A DNA stretch of 64,000 nt from Ptiloglossa arizonensis (Eukaryota; Arthropoda; Insecta; Hymenoptera; Colletidae). A program made the position numbers and the translations under genes. The stretch spans positions 1,364,001-1,428,000 of the forward strand of contig NW_027478442.1 in NCBI RefSeq assembly GCF_051014685.1. Reading direction: 5' to 3'. Under the pieces are notes generated by a model. That model was not told where the DNA came from. It was given only the letters and a program-made list of their open reading frames with translations, and made no database searches. Each line of letters opens with the position of its first letter. Position 1 is the first letter of the stretch. Below, piece after piece: positions 13,545 through 26,600 of the stretch.

Positions 13545-14385
13545 AAACGGAGAAACGAACAAAGAAACGGAGAAACGAAGTAACGAACAATGAAACGGAG
13601 AAACGGCCAAATAAATGGAGAAACGAAGAAAGAAACGGAGAAACGAACAAAGAAACGGAGAAACGAACAAAGAAACGGAGAAACGAACAAAGAAACGGAG
13701 AAACAAAGAAAGTAACGGAGAAAGGAACAAAGAAATGGAAAAACGAAGAAAGAAACGGAGAAACGGAGAAATAAATGGAGAAACGAAGAAATAAACGGAG
13801 AAACGAAGAAAGAAACGGAGAAACGAAGAAAGAAACGGAGAAACGAACAAAGAAACGGAGTAACGAACAAAGAAACGGAGAAACGAAGAAAGAAATGGAG
13901 AAACGAAGAAAGAAACGGAGAAACGGAGAAATAAATGGAGAAACGAAGAAATAAACGGAGAAACGAAGAAAGAAACGGAGAAACGAACAAAGAAACGGAG
14001 AAACGAACAAAGAAACGGAGAAACGAAGTAACGAACAATGAAACGGAGAAACGAACAAAGAAACGGAGCAACGGAAAAATAAATGGAGAAACGAACAAAG
14101 AAACGGAGAAACGAAGAAAGAAACGGAGAAATAAATGGAGAAACGGAGAAATAAATGGAGAAACGAAGAAATAAACGGAGAAACGAAGAACGAAACGGAG
14201 AAACGAAGAAAGAAACTGAGAAACGAAGAAAGAAACGGAGAATCGGAGAAATAAATGGAGTAACGAAGAAATAGACCGAGAAACGGAGAAACGAAGGAAG
14301 AAACGGAGAAACCGACAAAGTAACGGAGAAACGAACAAAGAAACGGAGAAACGAACAAAGAAACGGAGAAACGAACAAAGAAACG
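13545..14385 (+). repeat. 840-bp block, copy 2 (offset 2,160 bp)
   Basis: Second copy of 11,385-12,225, in register throughout. It ends near 14,385, where copy 1 carries a GGACAAAG unit and this copy carries GAACAAAG. Confidence 0.85.
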
Positions 14386-14537
14386 GAGAAACGGAGAAAT
14401 AAATGGAGAAACGAAGAAATAAACGGAGCAACGGAGAAATAAATGGAGAAACGAAGAAATAAACGGAGAAACGAAGAAAGAAACGGAGAAACGAAGAAAA
14501 AAACGGAGAAATGAACAAAGAATCGGAGAAATGAAGA

Positions 14538-14943
14538 AAGAAACGGAGAAACGGTGAAATAAATGGGGAAACGATGAAATAAACGGAGAAACGAAGAAAG
14601 AAACGGAGAAACGAAGAAAGAAACGGAGAAACGAAGAAAGAAACTGAGAAACGAAGAAAGAAACGGAGAATCGGAGAAATAAATGGAGAAACGAAGAAAT
14701 AGAACGAGAAACGGAGAAACGAAGGAAGAAACGGAGAATCCGACAAAGTAACGGAGAAACGAACAAAGAAACGGAGAAACGAACAAAGAAACGGAGAATC
14801 GGAGAAATAAATGGAGAAACGAAGAAATAAACGGAGAAACGGAGAAATAAATGGAGAAACGATGAAATAAATGGAGAAACGAAGGAAGAAACGGAGAAAC
14901 CGACAAAGTAACGGAGAAACGAACAAAGAAACGGAGAAACGAA
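14538..14943 (+). repeat. 400-bp block, copy 2 (offset 1,612 bp)
   Basis: Second copy of 12,926-13,331, with the same AATAGAACGAG and GAATCCGACAAAG marks. It diverges near 14,943, where copy 1 runs into a GTAACGAACAATG unit. Confidence 0.8.
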
Positions 14944-15780
14944 CAAAGAAACGGAGAAACGAACAAAGAAACGGAGAAACGGAGAAATAAATGGAGAAAC
15001 GAAGAAATAAACGGAGAAACGAAGAAAGAAACGGAGAAACGAACAAAGAAACGGAGAAACGAACAAAGAAACGGAGAAACGAAGAAACGAACAAAGAAAC
15101 GGAGAAACGAACAAAGAAACGGAGTAACGAAGAAAGAAACGGAGAAACGGAGAAATAAATGGAGAAACGGAGAAATAAATGGAGAAACGAAGGAAGAAAC
15201 GGAGAAACCGACAAAGTAACGGAGAAACGAACAAAGAAACGGAGAAACGAACAAAGAAACGGAGAAACGAACAAAGAAACGGAGAAACGCAGAAAGAAAC
15301 GGAGAAATGAAGAAAGAAATGGAGAAGCGAAGAAAGAAACGGAGAAACGAAGAAAGAAACAGAGAAACGAAGGAAGAAACAGAGAAACGAACAAAGAAAC
15401 GGAGAAACGAAGAAAGAAACGGAGAAACGGAGAAATAAATGGAGAAACGAAGAAATAAACGGAGAAACGAAGAAAGAAACGGAGAAACGAAGAACGAAAC
15501 GGAGAAACGAACAAAGAAACGGAGAAATGAAGAAGGAAACGGAGAAATCAAGAAAGAAACGGAGAAACGGTGAAATAAATGGGGAAACGAAGAAATAAAC
15601 GGAGAAACGAAGAAAGAAACGGAGAAACGAAGAACGAAACGGAGAAACGAACAAAGAAACGGAGAAATGAACAAAGAAACGGAGAAATGAAGAAAGAAAC
15701 GGAGAAACGGTGAAATAAATGGGGAAACGAAGAAATAAACGGAGAAACGAACAAAGAAACGGAGAAACGAACAAAGAAAC

Positions 15781-16724
15781 GGAGAATCGGAGAAATAAAT
15801 GGAGAAACGAAGAAATAAACGGAGAAACGGAGAAATAAATGGAGAAACGATGAAATAAACGGAGAAACGAACAAAGAAACGGAGAAACGAACAAAGAAAT
15901 GGAAAAACGAAGAAAGAAACGGAGAAACGGAGAAATAAATGGAGAAACGAAGAAAGAAACGGAGAAACGAACAAAGAAACGGAGAAACGAACAAAGAGAC
16001 GGAGAAACGAAGAAAGAAACGGAGAAACGAAGAAAGAAACAGAGAAACGAAGAAAGAAACAGAGAAACGAACAAAGAAACGGACAAACGAAGAAAGAAAC
16101 GGAGAAACGGAGAAATAAATGGAGAAACGAAGAAATAAACGGAGAAACGAAGAAAGAAACGGAGAAACGAAGAACGAAACGGAGAAACGAGCATAGAAAC
16201 GGAGAAATGAACAAAGAAACGGAGAAATGAAGAAAGAAACGGAGAAACGGTGAAATAAATGGGGAAACGAAGAAATAAACGGAGAAACGAAGAAAGAAAC
16301 GGAGAAACGAAGAAAGAAACTGAGAAACGAAGAAAGAAACGGAGAATCGGAGAAATAAATGGAGAAACGAAGAAATAGACCGAGAAACGGAGAAACGAAG
16401 GAAGAAACGGAGAAACCGACAAAGTAACGGAGAAACGAACAAAGAAACGGAGAAACGGAGAAACGAACAAAGAAACGGAGAATCGGAGAAATAAATGGAG
16501 AAACGAAGAAATAAACGGAGAAACGGAGAAATAAATGGAGAAACGATGAAATAAACGGAGAAACGAACAAAGAAACGGAGAAACGAACAAAGAAATGGAA
16601 AAACGAAGAAAGAAACGGAGAAACGGAGAAATAAATGGAGAAACGAAGAAAGAAACGGAGAAACGAACAAAGAAACGGAGAAACGAACAAAGAGACGGAG
16701 AAACGAAGAAAGAAACGGAGAAAC
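15781..16724 (+). repeat. Pair of 250-bp blocks, offset 696 bp
   Basis: Bases 15,781-16,028 recur at 16,477-16,724. Shared marks are the AATCGGAG unit, the AAATGGAAAAACG unit and a GAGACGG unit (CAAAGAGACGG). The offset is not a multiple of 20, because an extra 8-mer module and other indels lie between the copies. A similar block occurs near 1,860-2,120. Confidence 0.75.
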
Positions 16725-16839
16725 AAACAAAGAAACGGAGAAACGAACAAAGAAACGGAGAAACGAACAAAGAAATGGAGGAACGAAGAAAGAATCGGAG
16801 AAACGAAGAAAGAAACGGAGAAACGAAGAAAGAAACGGA

Positions 16840-18100
16840 GAAGTGAAGAAAGAAACGGAGAAACGAAGAAAGAAACGGAGAAACGAAGAAAGAAACGGAG
16901 AAACGGAGAAATAAATGGAGAAACGAAGAAATAAACGGAGACACGAAGAAAGAAACGGAGAAACGAAGAACGAAACGGAGAAACGAACAAAGAAACGGAG
17001 AAATGAACAAAGAAACGGAGAAACGAAGAAAGAAACGGAGAAACGAAGAAAGAAACGGAGAAACGAAGAAAGAAACTGAGAAACGAAGAAAGAAACGGAG
17101 AATCGGAGAAATAAATGGAGAAACGAAGAAATAGACCGAGAAACGGAGAAACGAAGGAAGAAACGGAGAAACCGACAAAGTAACGGAGAAACGAACAAAG
17201 AAACGGAGAAACGAAGAAAGAAACGGAGAAACGAATAAAGAAATGGAAAAACGAAGAAAGAAACGGAGAAACGAAGAAAGAAATGGACAGACGGCGAAAT
17301 AAATGGAGAAACGAAGAAAGAACCGGAGAAACGGAGAAATAAATGGAGAAACGAAGAAATAAACGGAGAAACGAAGAAAGAAACGGAGAAACGAACAAAG
17401 AAACGGAGAAACGAACAAAGAAACGGAGAAACGAAGAAAGAAACGGAGAAGTGAAGAAAGAAACGGAGAAACGAAGAAAGAAACGGAGAAACGAAGAAAG
17501 AAACGGAGAAACGGAGAAATAAATGGAGAAACGAAGAAATAAACGGAGACACGAAGAAAGAAACGGAGAAACGAAGAACGAAACGGAGAAACGAACAAAG
17601 AAACGGAGAAACGAACAAAGAAACGGAGAAACGAAGAAAGAGACGGAGAAACGGAGAAATAAATGGAGAAACGAAGAAATAAACGGAGAAACGAAGAAAG
17701 AAACGGAGAAGCGAAGAAAGAAACGGAGAAACGAAGAAAGAAACGGAGAAACGAAGAAATAAACGGAGACACGAAGAAAGAAACGGAGAAACGAAGAACG
17801 ATACGGAGAAACGAACAAAGAAACGGAGAAACGAAGAAAGAAACTGAGAAACGAAGAAAGAAACGGAGTATCGGAGAAATAAATGGAGAAACGAAGAAAT
17901 AGACCGAGAAACGGAGAAACGAAGGAAGAAACGGAGAAACCGACAAAGTAACGGAGAAAAGAACAAAGAAACGGAGAAACGAAGAAAGAATCGGAGAAAC
18001 GAATAAAGAAATGGAAAAACGAAGAAAGAAACGGAGAAACGAAGAAAGAAACGGAGAAACGGCGAAATAAATGGAGAAACGAAGAAAGAAACGGAGAAAC
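16840..18100 (+). repeat. Interleaved short duplications (offsets about 610 and 768 bp)
   Basis: About 17,061-17,290 recurs near 17,829-18,060 with offset 768 bp (marks AAACTGAG, TAGACCGAG, ACCGACAAAGTAACGG, AAATGGAAAAACG). About 16,842-16,960 recurs near 17,452-17,570 with offset about 610 bp (marks GAAGTGAAG and GAGACACG). The stretch is otherwise ordinary satellite. Confidence 0.7.
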
Positions 18101-18999
18101 GAAGAAAGAAACGGAGAAACGAACAAAGAAACGGAGAAACGAAGAAAGAAACGGAGAAACGGAGAAATAAATGGAGAAACGAAGAAATAAACGGAGAAAC
18201 GAAGAAAGAAACGGAGAAACGAACAAAGAAACGGAGAAACGAACAAAGAAACGTAGAAACGAACAAAGAAACGGAGAAACGAAGAAAGAAACGGAGAAAC
18301 GGAGAAATAAATGGAGAAACGAAGATATAAACGGAGAAACGAAGAAAGAAACGGAGAAGCGAAGAAAGAAACGGAGAAACGAAGAAAGAAACGGAGAAAC
18401 GAAGAAAGAAACGGAGAAACGAACAAAGAAACGAAGAAACGAAGAAATAGACCGAGAAACGGAGAAACGAAGAACGAAACGGAGAAACCGACAAAGTAAC
18501 GGAGAAACGAACAAAGAAACGGCGAAACGAACAAAGAAACGGCGAAACGAACAAAGAAACGGAGAAACGAACAAAGAAAGGGAGAATCGGAGACATAAAT
18601 GGAGAAACGAAGAAATGAAGGGAGAAACGAAGAAAGAAACGGAGAAACAAAGAAAGAAACGGAGAAACGAAGAAAGAAACGGAGAAACGAAGAACGAAAC
18701 AGAGAAACGAACAAACAAACGGCGAAATGAAGAAAGAAACGGAGAAACGAACAAAGAAACGGAGAAACGGACAAATAAATGGAGAAACGAAGAAATAAAC
18801 GGAGAAACGAACAAAGAAACGGAGAAACGAACAAAGAAACGGAGAAACGAACAAAGAAACGGAGAAACGAACGAAGAAACGGAGAAACGAACAAAGAAAC
18901 GGAGAAACGAAGAAAGAAACGGAGAAACAAACAAAGAAACGGAGAAACGAAGAAAGAAACGGAGAAACGGCGAAATAAATGGAGAAACGTAGAAATAAA

Positions 19000-21900
19000 C
19001 GGAGAAACGAAGAAAGAAACGGAGAAACGAACAAAGATACGGAGAAACGAACAAAGAAACGGAGAAACGAAGTAACGAACAATGAAACGGAGAAACGAAC
19101 AAAGAAACGGAGCAATGGAGAAATAAATGGAGAAACGAAGAAAGAAACGGAGAAACGAAGAAAGAAACGGAGAAACGAACAACGAAGCGGAGAAACGAAC
19201 AAAGAAACGGAGAAAAGAACAAAGAAACGGAGAAACGGAGAAATAAATGGAGAAACGAAGAAATAAACGGAGAAACGAAGAAAGAAACGGAGAAACGAAC
19301 AAAGAAACGGAGTAACGAACAAAGAAACGGAGAAACGAAGAAAGGAATGGAGAAACAAAGAAAGAAACGGAGAAACGGAGAAATAAATGGAGAAACGAAG
19401 AAATAAACGGAGAAACGAAGAAAGAAACGGAGAAACGAACAAAGAAACGGAGAAACGAACAAACAAACGGAGAAACGAAGTAACGAACAATGAAACGGAG
19501 AAACGAACAAAGAAACGGAGCAACGGAAAAATAAATGGAGAAACGAAGAAGTAAATGGAGAAACGAACAAAGAAACGGAGAAACGAACAAAGAAACGGAG
19601 AAACGAACAAAGAAACGGAGAAACGAAGAAAGAAACGGAGAAACGGAGATATAAATGGATAAACGATGAAATAAACGGAGAAACGTACAAAGAAACGGAG
19701 AAAGGAAGAAAGAAACGGAGAAACGAACGAAGAAACGGAGAAACGAACAAAGAAACGGAGAAACGAAGAAAGAAACGGAGAAACAAACAAAGAATCGGAG
19801 AAACGAAGAAAGAAACGGAGAAACGGCGAAATAAATGGAGAAACGTAGAAATAAACGGAGAAACGAAGAAAGAAACGGAGAAACGAACAAAGAAACGGAG
19901 AAACGAACAAAGAAACGGAGAAACGAAGTAACGAACAATGAAACGGAGAAACGAACAAAGAAACGGAGCAACGGAGAAATAAATGGAGAAACGAAGAAAG
20001 AAACGGAGAAACGAAGAAAGAAAGGGAGAAACGAAAAAAGAAACGGAGAAACGAACAAAGAAACGGAGAAACGGACAAAGAAACGGAGAAAAGAACAAAG
20101 AAACGGAGAATCGGAGAAATAAATGGAGAAACGAAGAAATAAACGGAGAAACGAAGAAAGAAACGGAGAAACGAAGAAAGAAACGGAGAAACGAACAAAG
20201 AAACGGAGTAACGAACAAAGAAACGGAGAAACGAAGAAAGAAATGGAGAAACGAAGAAAAAAACGGAGAAACGGAGAAATAAATGGAGAAACGAAGAAAT
20301 AAACGGAGAAACGAAGAAAGAAACGGAGAAACGAACAAAGAAACGGAGAAACGAACAAAGAAACGGAGAAACGAAGTAACGAACAATGAAACGGAGAAAC
20401 GAACAAAGAAACGGAGCAACGGAAAAATAAATGGAGAAACGAAGAAATAAACGGAGAAACGGAGAAAGAAACGGAGAAACGAAGAAAGAAACGGAGAATC
20501 GAAGAATGAAACAGAGAAACGAAGAAAGAAACGGAGAAACGAACAAAGAAACGGAGAAACGAACAAAGAAACGGAGAAACGAAGTAACGAACAATGAAAC
20601 GGAGAAACGAACAAAGAAACGGAGCAACGGAGAAATAAATGGAGAAACGAAGAAAGAAACGGAGAAACGAAGAAAGAAACGGAGAAACGAAAAAAAAAAG
20701 GAGAAACGAACAAAGAAACGGAGAAACGAACAAAGAAACGGAGAAAAGAACAAAGAAACGGAGAATCGGAGAAATAAATGGAGAAACGAAGAAATAAACG
20801 GAGAAACGAAGAAAGAAACGGAGAAACGAACAAAGAAACGGAGTAACGAACAAAGAAACGGAGAAACGAAGAAAGAAATGGAGAAACGAAGAAAGAAACG
20901 GAGAAACGGAGAAATAAATGGAGAAACGAAGAAATAAACGGAGAAACGAAGAAAGAAACGGAGAAACGAACAAAGAAACGGAGAAACGAACAAAGAAACG
21001 GAGAAACGAACAAAGAAACGGAGAAATGAACAAAGAAACGGAGAAACGAAGAAAGAAACGGAGAAACGGAGATATAAATTGAGAAACGAAGAAATAAACG
21101 GAGAAACGAAGAAAGAAACGGAGAAACCGACAAAGTAACGGAGAAACGAACAAAGAAACAGCGAAACGAACAAAGAAACGGGGAATCGGAGAAATAAATG
21201 GAGAAACTAAGAAATAAACGGAGAAACGGAGAAATAAATGGAGAAACGAAGAAATAAACGGAGAAACGAACAAAGAAACGGAGAAACGAAGAGAGAAACG
21301 GAGAAATGAACAAAGAAATGGAGAAATGAAGAAAGAAACGGAGAAACGGAGAAATAAATGGAGAAACGAAGAAATAAACGGAGAAACGAAGAAAGAAACG
21401 GAGAAACGAAGAACGAAACGGGGAAACGAACAAAGAAACGGAGAAATGAACAAAGAAACGGAGAAACGAACAAAGAAACGGAGAAACGAAGAAAGAAACG
21501 GAGAAACGAAGAAAGAAACGGAGAAACGGAGAAATAAATGGAGAAACGGAGAAATAAACGGAGAAACGAAGAAAGAAACGGAGAAACGAAGAACGAAACG
21601 GAGAAACGAACAAAGAAACGGAGAAATGAAGAATGAAACGGAGAAATGGAGAAAGAAACGGAGAAACGGTGAAATAAATGGGGAAACGAAGAAATAAACG
21701 GTGAAACGAAGAAAGAAACGGAGAAACGAACAAAGAAACGGAGAAACGAACAAAGAAACGGAGAAAGGAACAAAGAAACGGAGAAACGAACAAAGAAACG
21801 GAGAAACGGAGAAATAAATGGAGAAACGAAGAAAGAAACGGAGAAACGAAGAAAGAAACGGAGAAACGAACAAAGAAACGGAGTAACGAACAAAGAATCG

Positions 21901-23602
21901 GAGAAACGAAGAAAGAAATGGAGAAACGAAGAAAGAAACGGAGAAACGGAGAAATAAATGGAGAAACGATGAAATAAACGGAGAAACGAAGAAAGAAACG
22001 GAGAAACGAAGAGAGAAACGGAGAAATGAACAAAGAAATGGAGGAACGAAGAAAGAATCGGAGAAACGAAGAAAGAAACGGAGAAACGAAGAAAGAAACG
22101 GAGAAACGAAGAAAGAAACGGAGAAACGAAGAAAGAAACGGAGAAACGAAGAAAGAAACAGAGAAACGAAGAAAGAAACGGAGAAACGAACAAAGAAACG
22201 GAGAAACGAAGAAAGAAACGGAGAAACGAAGAAAGAAACGGAGAAACTGAGAAATAAATGGAGAAACGAAGAAGTAAACGGAGAAACGAAGAAAGAAACG
22301 TAGAAACGAAGAACGAAACGGGGAAACGAACAAAGAAACGGAGAAATGAACAAAGAAACGGAGAAACGAAGAAAGAAACGGAGAATCGGAGAAATAAATG
22401 GAGAAACGAAGAAATAGACCGAGAATCGGAGAAACGAAGAAAGAAACGGAGAAACCGACAAAGTAACGGAGAAACGAACAAAGAAACGGAGAAACGAACA
22501 ATGAAACGGAGAATCGGAGAAATAAATGGAGAAACGAAGAAATAAACGGAGAAACGGAGAAATAAATGGAGAAACGAAGAAATAAGCGGAGAAACGAACA
22601 AAGAAACGGAGAAACGAAGAGAGAAACGGAGAAACGAAGAAACGAACAAAGAAACGGAGAAACGAACAAAGAAACGGAGCAACGGAGAAATAAATGGAGG
22701 AACGAAGAAAGAATCGGAGAAACGAAGAAAGAAACGGAGAAACGAAGAAAGACACGGAGAAACGAAGAAAGAAACGGAGAAACGATGAAAGAAACAGAGA
22801 AACGAAGAAAGAAACGGAGAAACGAACAAAGAAACGGAGAAACGAAGAAAGAAACGGAGAAACTGAGAAATAAATGGAGAAACGAAGAAATAAACGGAGA
22901 AACGAAGAAAGAAACGTAGAAACGAAGAACGAAACGGGGAAACGAACAAAGAAACGGAGAAATGAACAAAGAAACGGAGAAACGAAGAAAGAAACGGAGA
23001 AACGGAGAAATAAATGGGGAAACGAAGAAATAAACGGAGAAACGAAGAAAGAAACGGAGAAACGAAGAAAGAAACGGAGAAACGAAGAAAGAAACTGAGA
23101 AACCAAGAAAGAAACGGAGAATCGGAGAAATAAATGGTGAAACGAAGAAATAGACCGAGAAACGGAGAAACGAAGAAAGAAACGGAGAAACCGACAAAGT
23201 AACGGAGAAACGAACAAAGAAACGGAGAAACGAACAAAGGAACGGAGAAGCGAACAAAGAAACGGAGAATCGGAGAAATAAATGGAGAAACGATGAAATA
23301 AACGGAGAAACGAACAAAGAAACGGAGAAACGAAGAAGGAAACGGAGAAACGAACAAAGAAACGGGAAAACGAAGAAAGAAACGGAGAAACGGAGAAATA
23401 AATGGAGAAACGAAGAAATAAACGGAGAAACGAACAAAGAAACGGAGAAACGAACAAAGAAACGGAGAAACGAACAAAGAAACGGAGAATCGGAGAAATA
23501 AATGGAGAAACGAAGAAATGAACGGAGAAACGGAGAAATAAAAGGAGAGACGAAGAAAGAAACGGAGAAACAAAGAAAGAAACGGAGAAACGAAGAAAGA
23601 AA
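19000..23602 (+). repeat. 4,603-bp tandem duplication, copy 1
   Basis: This block is followed directly by a near-identical copy at 23,603 and onward. The match runs from about 19,000 to about 23,634 at offset 4,603 bp, dropping to 4,602 after a single-base deletion in copy 2 near 27,429. By eye I saw only about six differences: near 19,037 (T/A), 19,115 (T/C), 21,162 (C/A), 21,849 (A/C), 22,827 (C/deletion) and 23,549 (G/A). The matched length slightly exceeds the offset, as expected for a true head-to-tail duplication. Inside the block the GTAACGAACAATG variant occurs five times. Confidence 0.93.
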
Positions 23603-26600
23603 CGGAGAAACGAAGAAAGAAACGGAGAAACGAACAAAGAAACGGAGAAACGAACAAAGAAACGGAGAAACGAAGTAACGAACAATGAAACGGAGAAACG
23701 AACAAAGAAACGGAGCAACGGAGAAATAAATGGAGAAACGAAGAAAGAAACGGAGAAACGAAGAAAGAAACGGAGAAACGAACAACGAAGCGGAGAAACG
23801 AACAAAGAAACGGAGAAAAGAACAAAGAAACGGAGAAACGGAGAAATAAATGGAGAAACGAAGAAATAAACGGAGAAACGAAGAAAGAAACGGAGAAACG
23901 AACAAAGAAACGGAGTAACGAACAAAGAAACGGAGAAACGAAGAAAGGAATGGAGAAACAAAGAAAGAAACGGAGAAACGGAGAAATAAATGGAGAAACG
24001 AAGAAATAAACGGAGAAACGAAGAAAGAAACGGAGAAACGAACAAAGAAACGGAGAAACGAACAAACAAACGGAGAAACGAAGTAACGAACAATGAAACG
24101 GAGAAACGAACAAAGAAACGGAGCAACGGAAAAATAAATGGAGAAACGAAGAAGTAAATGGAGAAACGAACAAAGAAACGGAGAAACGAACAAAGAAACG
24201 GAGAAACGAACAAAGAAACGGAGAAACGAAGAAAGAAACGGAGAAACGGAGATATAAATGGATAAACGATGAAATAAACGGAGAAACGTACAAAGAAACG
24301 GAGAAAGGAAGAAAGAAACGGAGAAACGAACGAAGAAACGGAGAAACGAACAAAGAAACGGAGAAACGAAGAAAGAAACGGAGAAACAAACAAAGAATCG
24401 GAGAAACGAAGAAAGAAACGGAGAAACGGCGAAATAAATGGAGAAACGTAGAAATAAACGGAGAAACGAAGAAAGAAACGGAGAAACGAACAAAGAAACG
24501 GAGAAACGAACAAAGAAACGGAGAAACGAAGTAACGAACAATGAAACGGAGAAACGAACAAAGAAACGGAGCAACGGAGAAATAAATGGAGAAACGAAGA
24601 AAGAAACGGAGAAACGAAGAAAGAAAGGGAGAAACGAAAAAAGAAACGGAGAAACGAACAAAGAAACGGAGAAACGGACAAAGAAACGGAGAAAAGAACA
24701 AAGAAACGGAGAATCGGAGAAATAAATGGAGAAACGAAGAAATAAACGGAGAAACGAAGAAAGAAACGGAGAAACGAAGAAAGAAACGGAGAAACGAACA
24801 AAGAAACGGAGTAACGAACAAAGAAACGGAGAAACGAAGAAAGAAATGGAGAAACGAAGAAAAAAACGGAGAAACGGAGAAATAAATGGAGAAACGAAGA
24901 AATAAACGGAGAAACGAAGAAAGAAACGGAGAAACGAACAAAGAAACGGAGAAACGAACAAAGAAACGGAGAAACGAAGTAACGAACAATGAAACGGAGA
25001 AACGAACAAAGAAACGGAGCAACGGAAAAATAAATGGAGAAACGAAGAAATAAACGGAGAAACGGAGAAAGAAACGGAGAAACGAAGAAAGAAACGGAGA
25101 ATCGAAGAATGAAACAGAGAAACGAAGAAAGAAACGGAGAAACGAACAAAGAAACGGAGAAACGAACAAAGAAACGGAGAAACGAAGTAACGAACAATGA
25201 AACGGAGAAACGAACAAAGAAACGGAGCAACGGAGAAATAAATGGAGAAACGAAGAAAGAAACGGAGAAACGAAGAAAGAAACGGAGAAACGAAAAAAAA
25301 AAGGAGAAACGAACAAAGAAACGGAGAAACGAACAAAGAAACGGAGAAAAGAACAAAGAAACGGAGAATCGGAGAAATAAATGGAGAAACGAAGAAATAA
25401 ACGGAGAAACGAAGAAAGAAACGGAGAAACGAACAAAGAAACGGAGTAACGAACAAAGAAACGGAGAAACGAAGAAAGAAATGGAGAAACGAAGAAAGAA
25501 ACGGAGAAACGGAGAAATAAATGGAGAAACGAAGAAATAAACGGAGAAACGAAGAAAGAAACGGAGAAACGAACAAAGAAACGGAGAAACGAACAAAGAA
25601 ACGGAGAAACGAACAAAGAAACGGAGAAATGAACAAAGAAACGGAGAAACGAAGAAAGAAACGGAGAAACGGAGATATAAATTGAGAAACGAAGAAATAA
25701 ACGGAGAAACGAAGAAAGAAACGGAGAAACCGACAAAGTAACGGAGAAACGAACAAAGAAACAGAGAAACGAACAAAGAAACGGGGAATCGGAGAAATAA
25801 ATGGAGAAACTAAGAAATAAACGGAGAAACGGAGAAATAAATGGAGAAACGAAGAAATAAACGGAGAAACGAACAAAGAAACGGAGAAACGAAGAGAGAA
25901 ACGGAGAAATGAACAAAGAAATGGAGAAATGAAGAAAGAAACGGAGAAACGGAGAAATAAATGGAGAAACGAAGAAATAAACGGAGAAACGAAGAAAGAA
26001 ACGGAGAAACGAAGAACGAAACGGGGAAACGAACAAAGAAACGGAGAAATGAACAAAGAAACGGAGAAACGAACAAAGAAACGGAGAAACGAAGAAAGAA
26101 ACGGAGAAACGAAGAAAGAAACGGAGAAACGGAGAAATAAATGGAGAAACGGAGAAATAAACGGAGAAACGAAGAAAGAAACGGAGAAACGAAGAACGAA
26201 ACGGAGAAACGAACAAAGAAACGGAGAAATGAAGAATGAAACGGAGAAATGGAGAAAGAAACGGAGAAACGGTGAAATAAATGGGGAAACGAAGAAATAA
26301 ACGGTGAAACGAAGAAAGAAACGGAGAAACGAACAAAGAAACGGAGAAACGAACAAAGAAACGGAGAAAGGAACAAAGAAACGGAGAAACGAACAAAGAA
26401 ACGGAGAAACGGAGAAATAAATGGAGAAACGAAGAAAGAAACGGAGAAACGCAGAAAGAAACGGAGAAACGAACAAAGAAACGGAGTAACGAACAAAGAA
26501 TCGGAGAAACGAAGAAAGAAATGGAGAAACGAAGAAAGAAACGGAGAAACGGAGAAATAAATGGAGAAACGATGAAATAAACGGAGAAACGAAGAAAGAA

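Larger units (their letters stand above)
6479..25200 (+). repeat. Span of the 28-bp GTAACGAACAATG variant unit
   Basis: A 28-bp unit containing GAAGTAACGAACAATGAAAC is found only in this span, at about 6,480, 9,467, 11,410, 11,870, 13,330, 13,570, 14,029, 19,070, 19,482, 19,928, 20,378, 20,585 and at the copied positions to 25,188. It combines an added 8-mer module with two substitutions, so it almost certainly arose once and spread locally. I saw none further right. Confidence 0.8.
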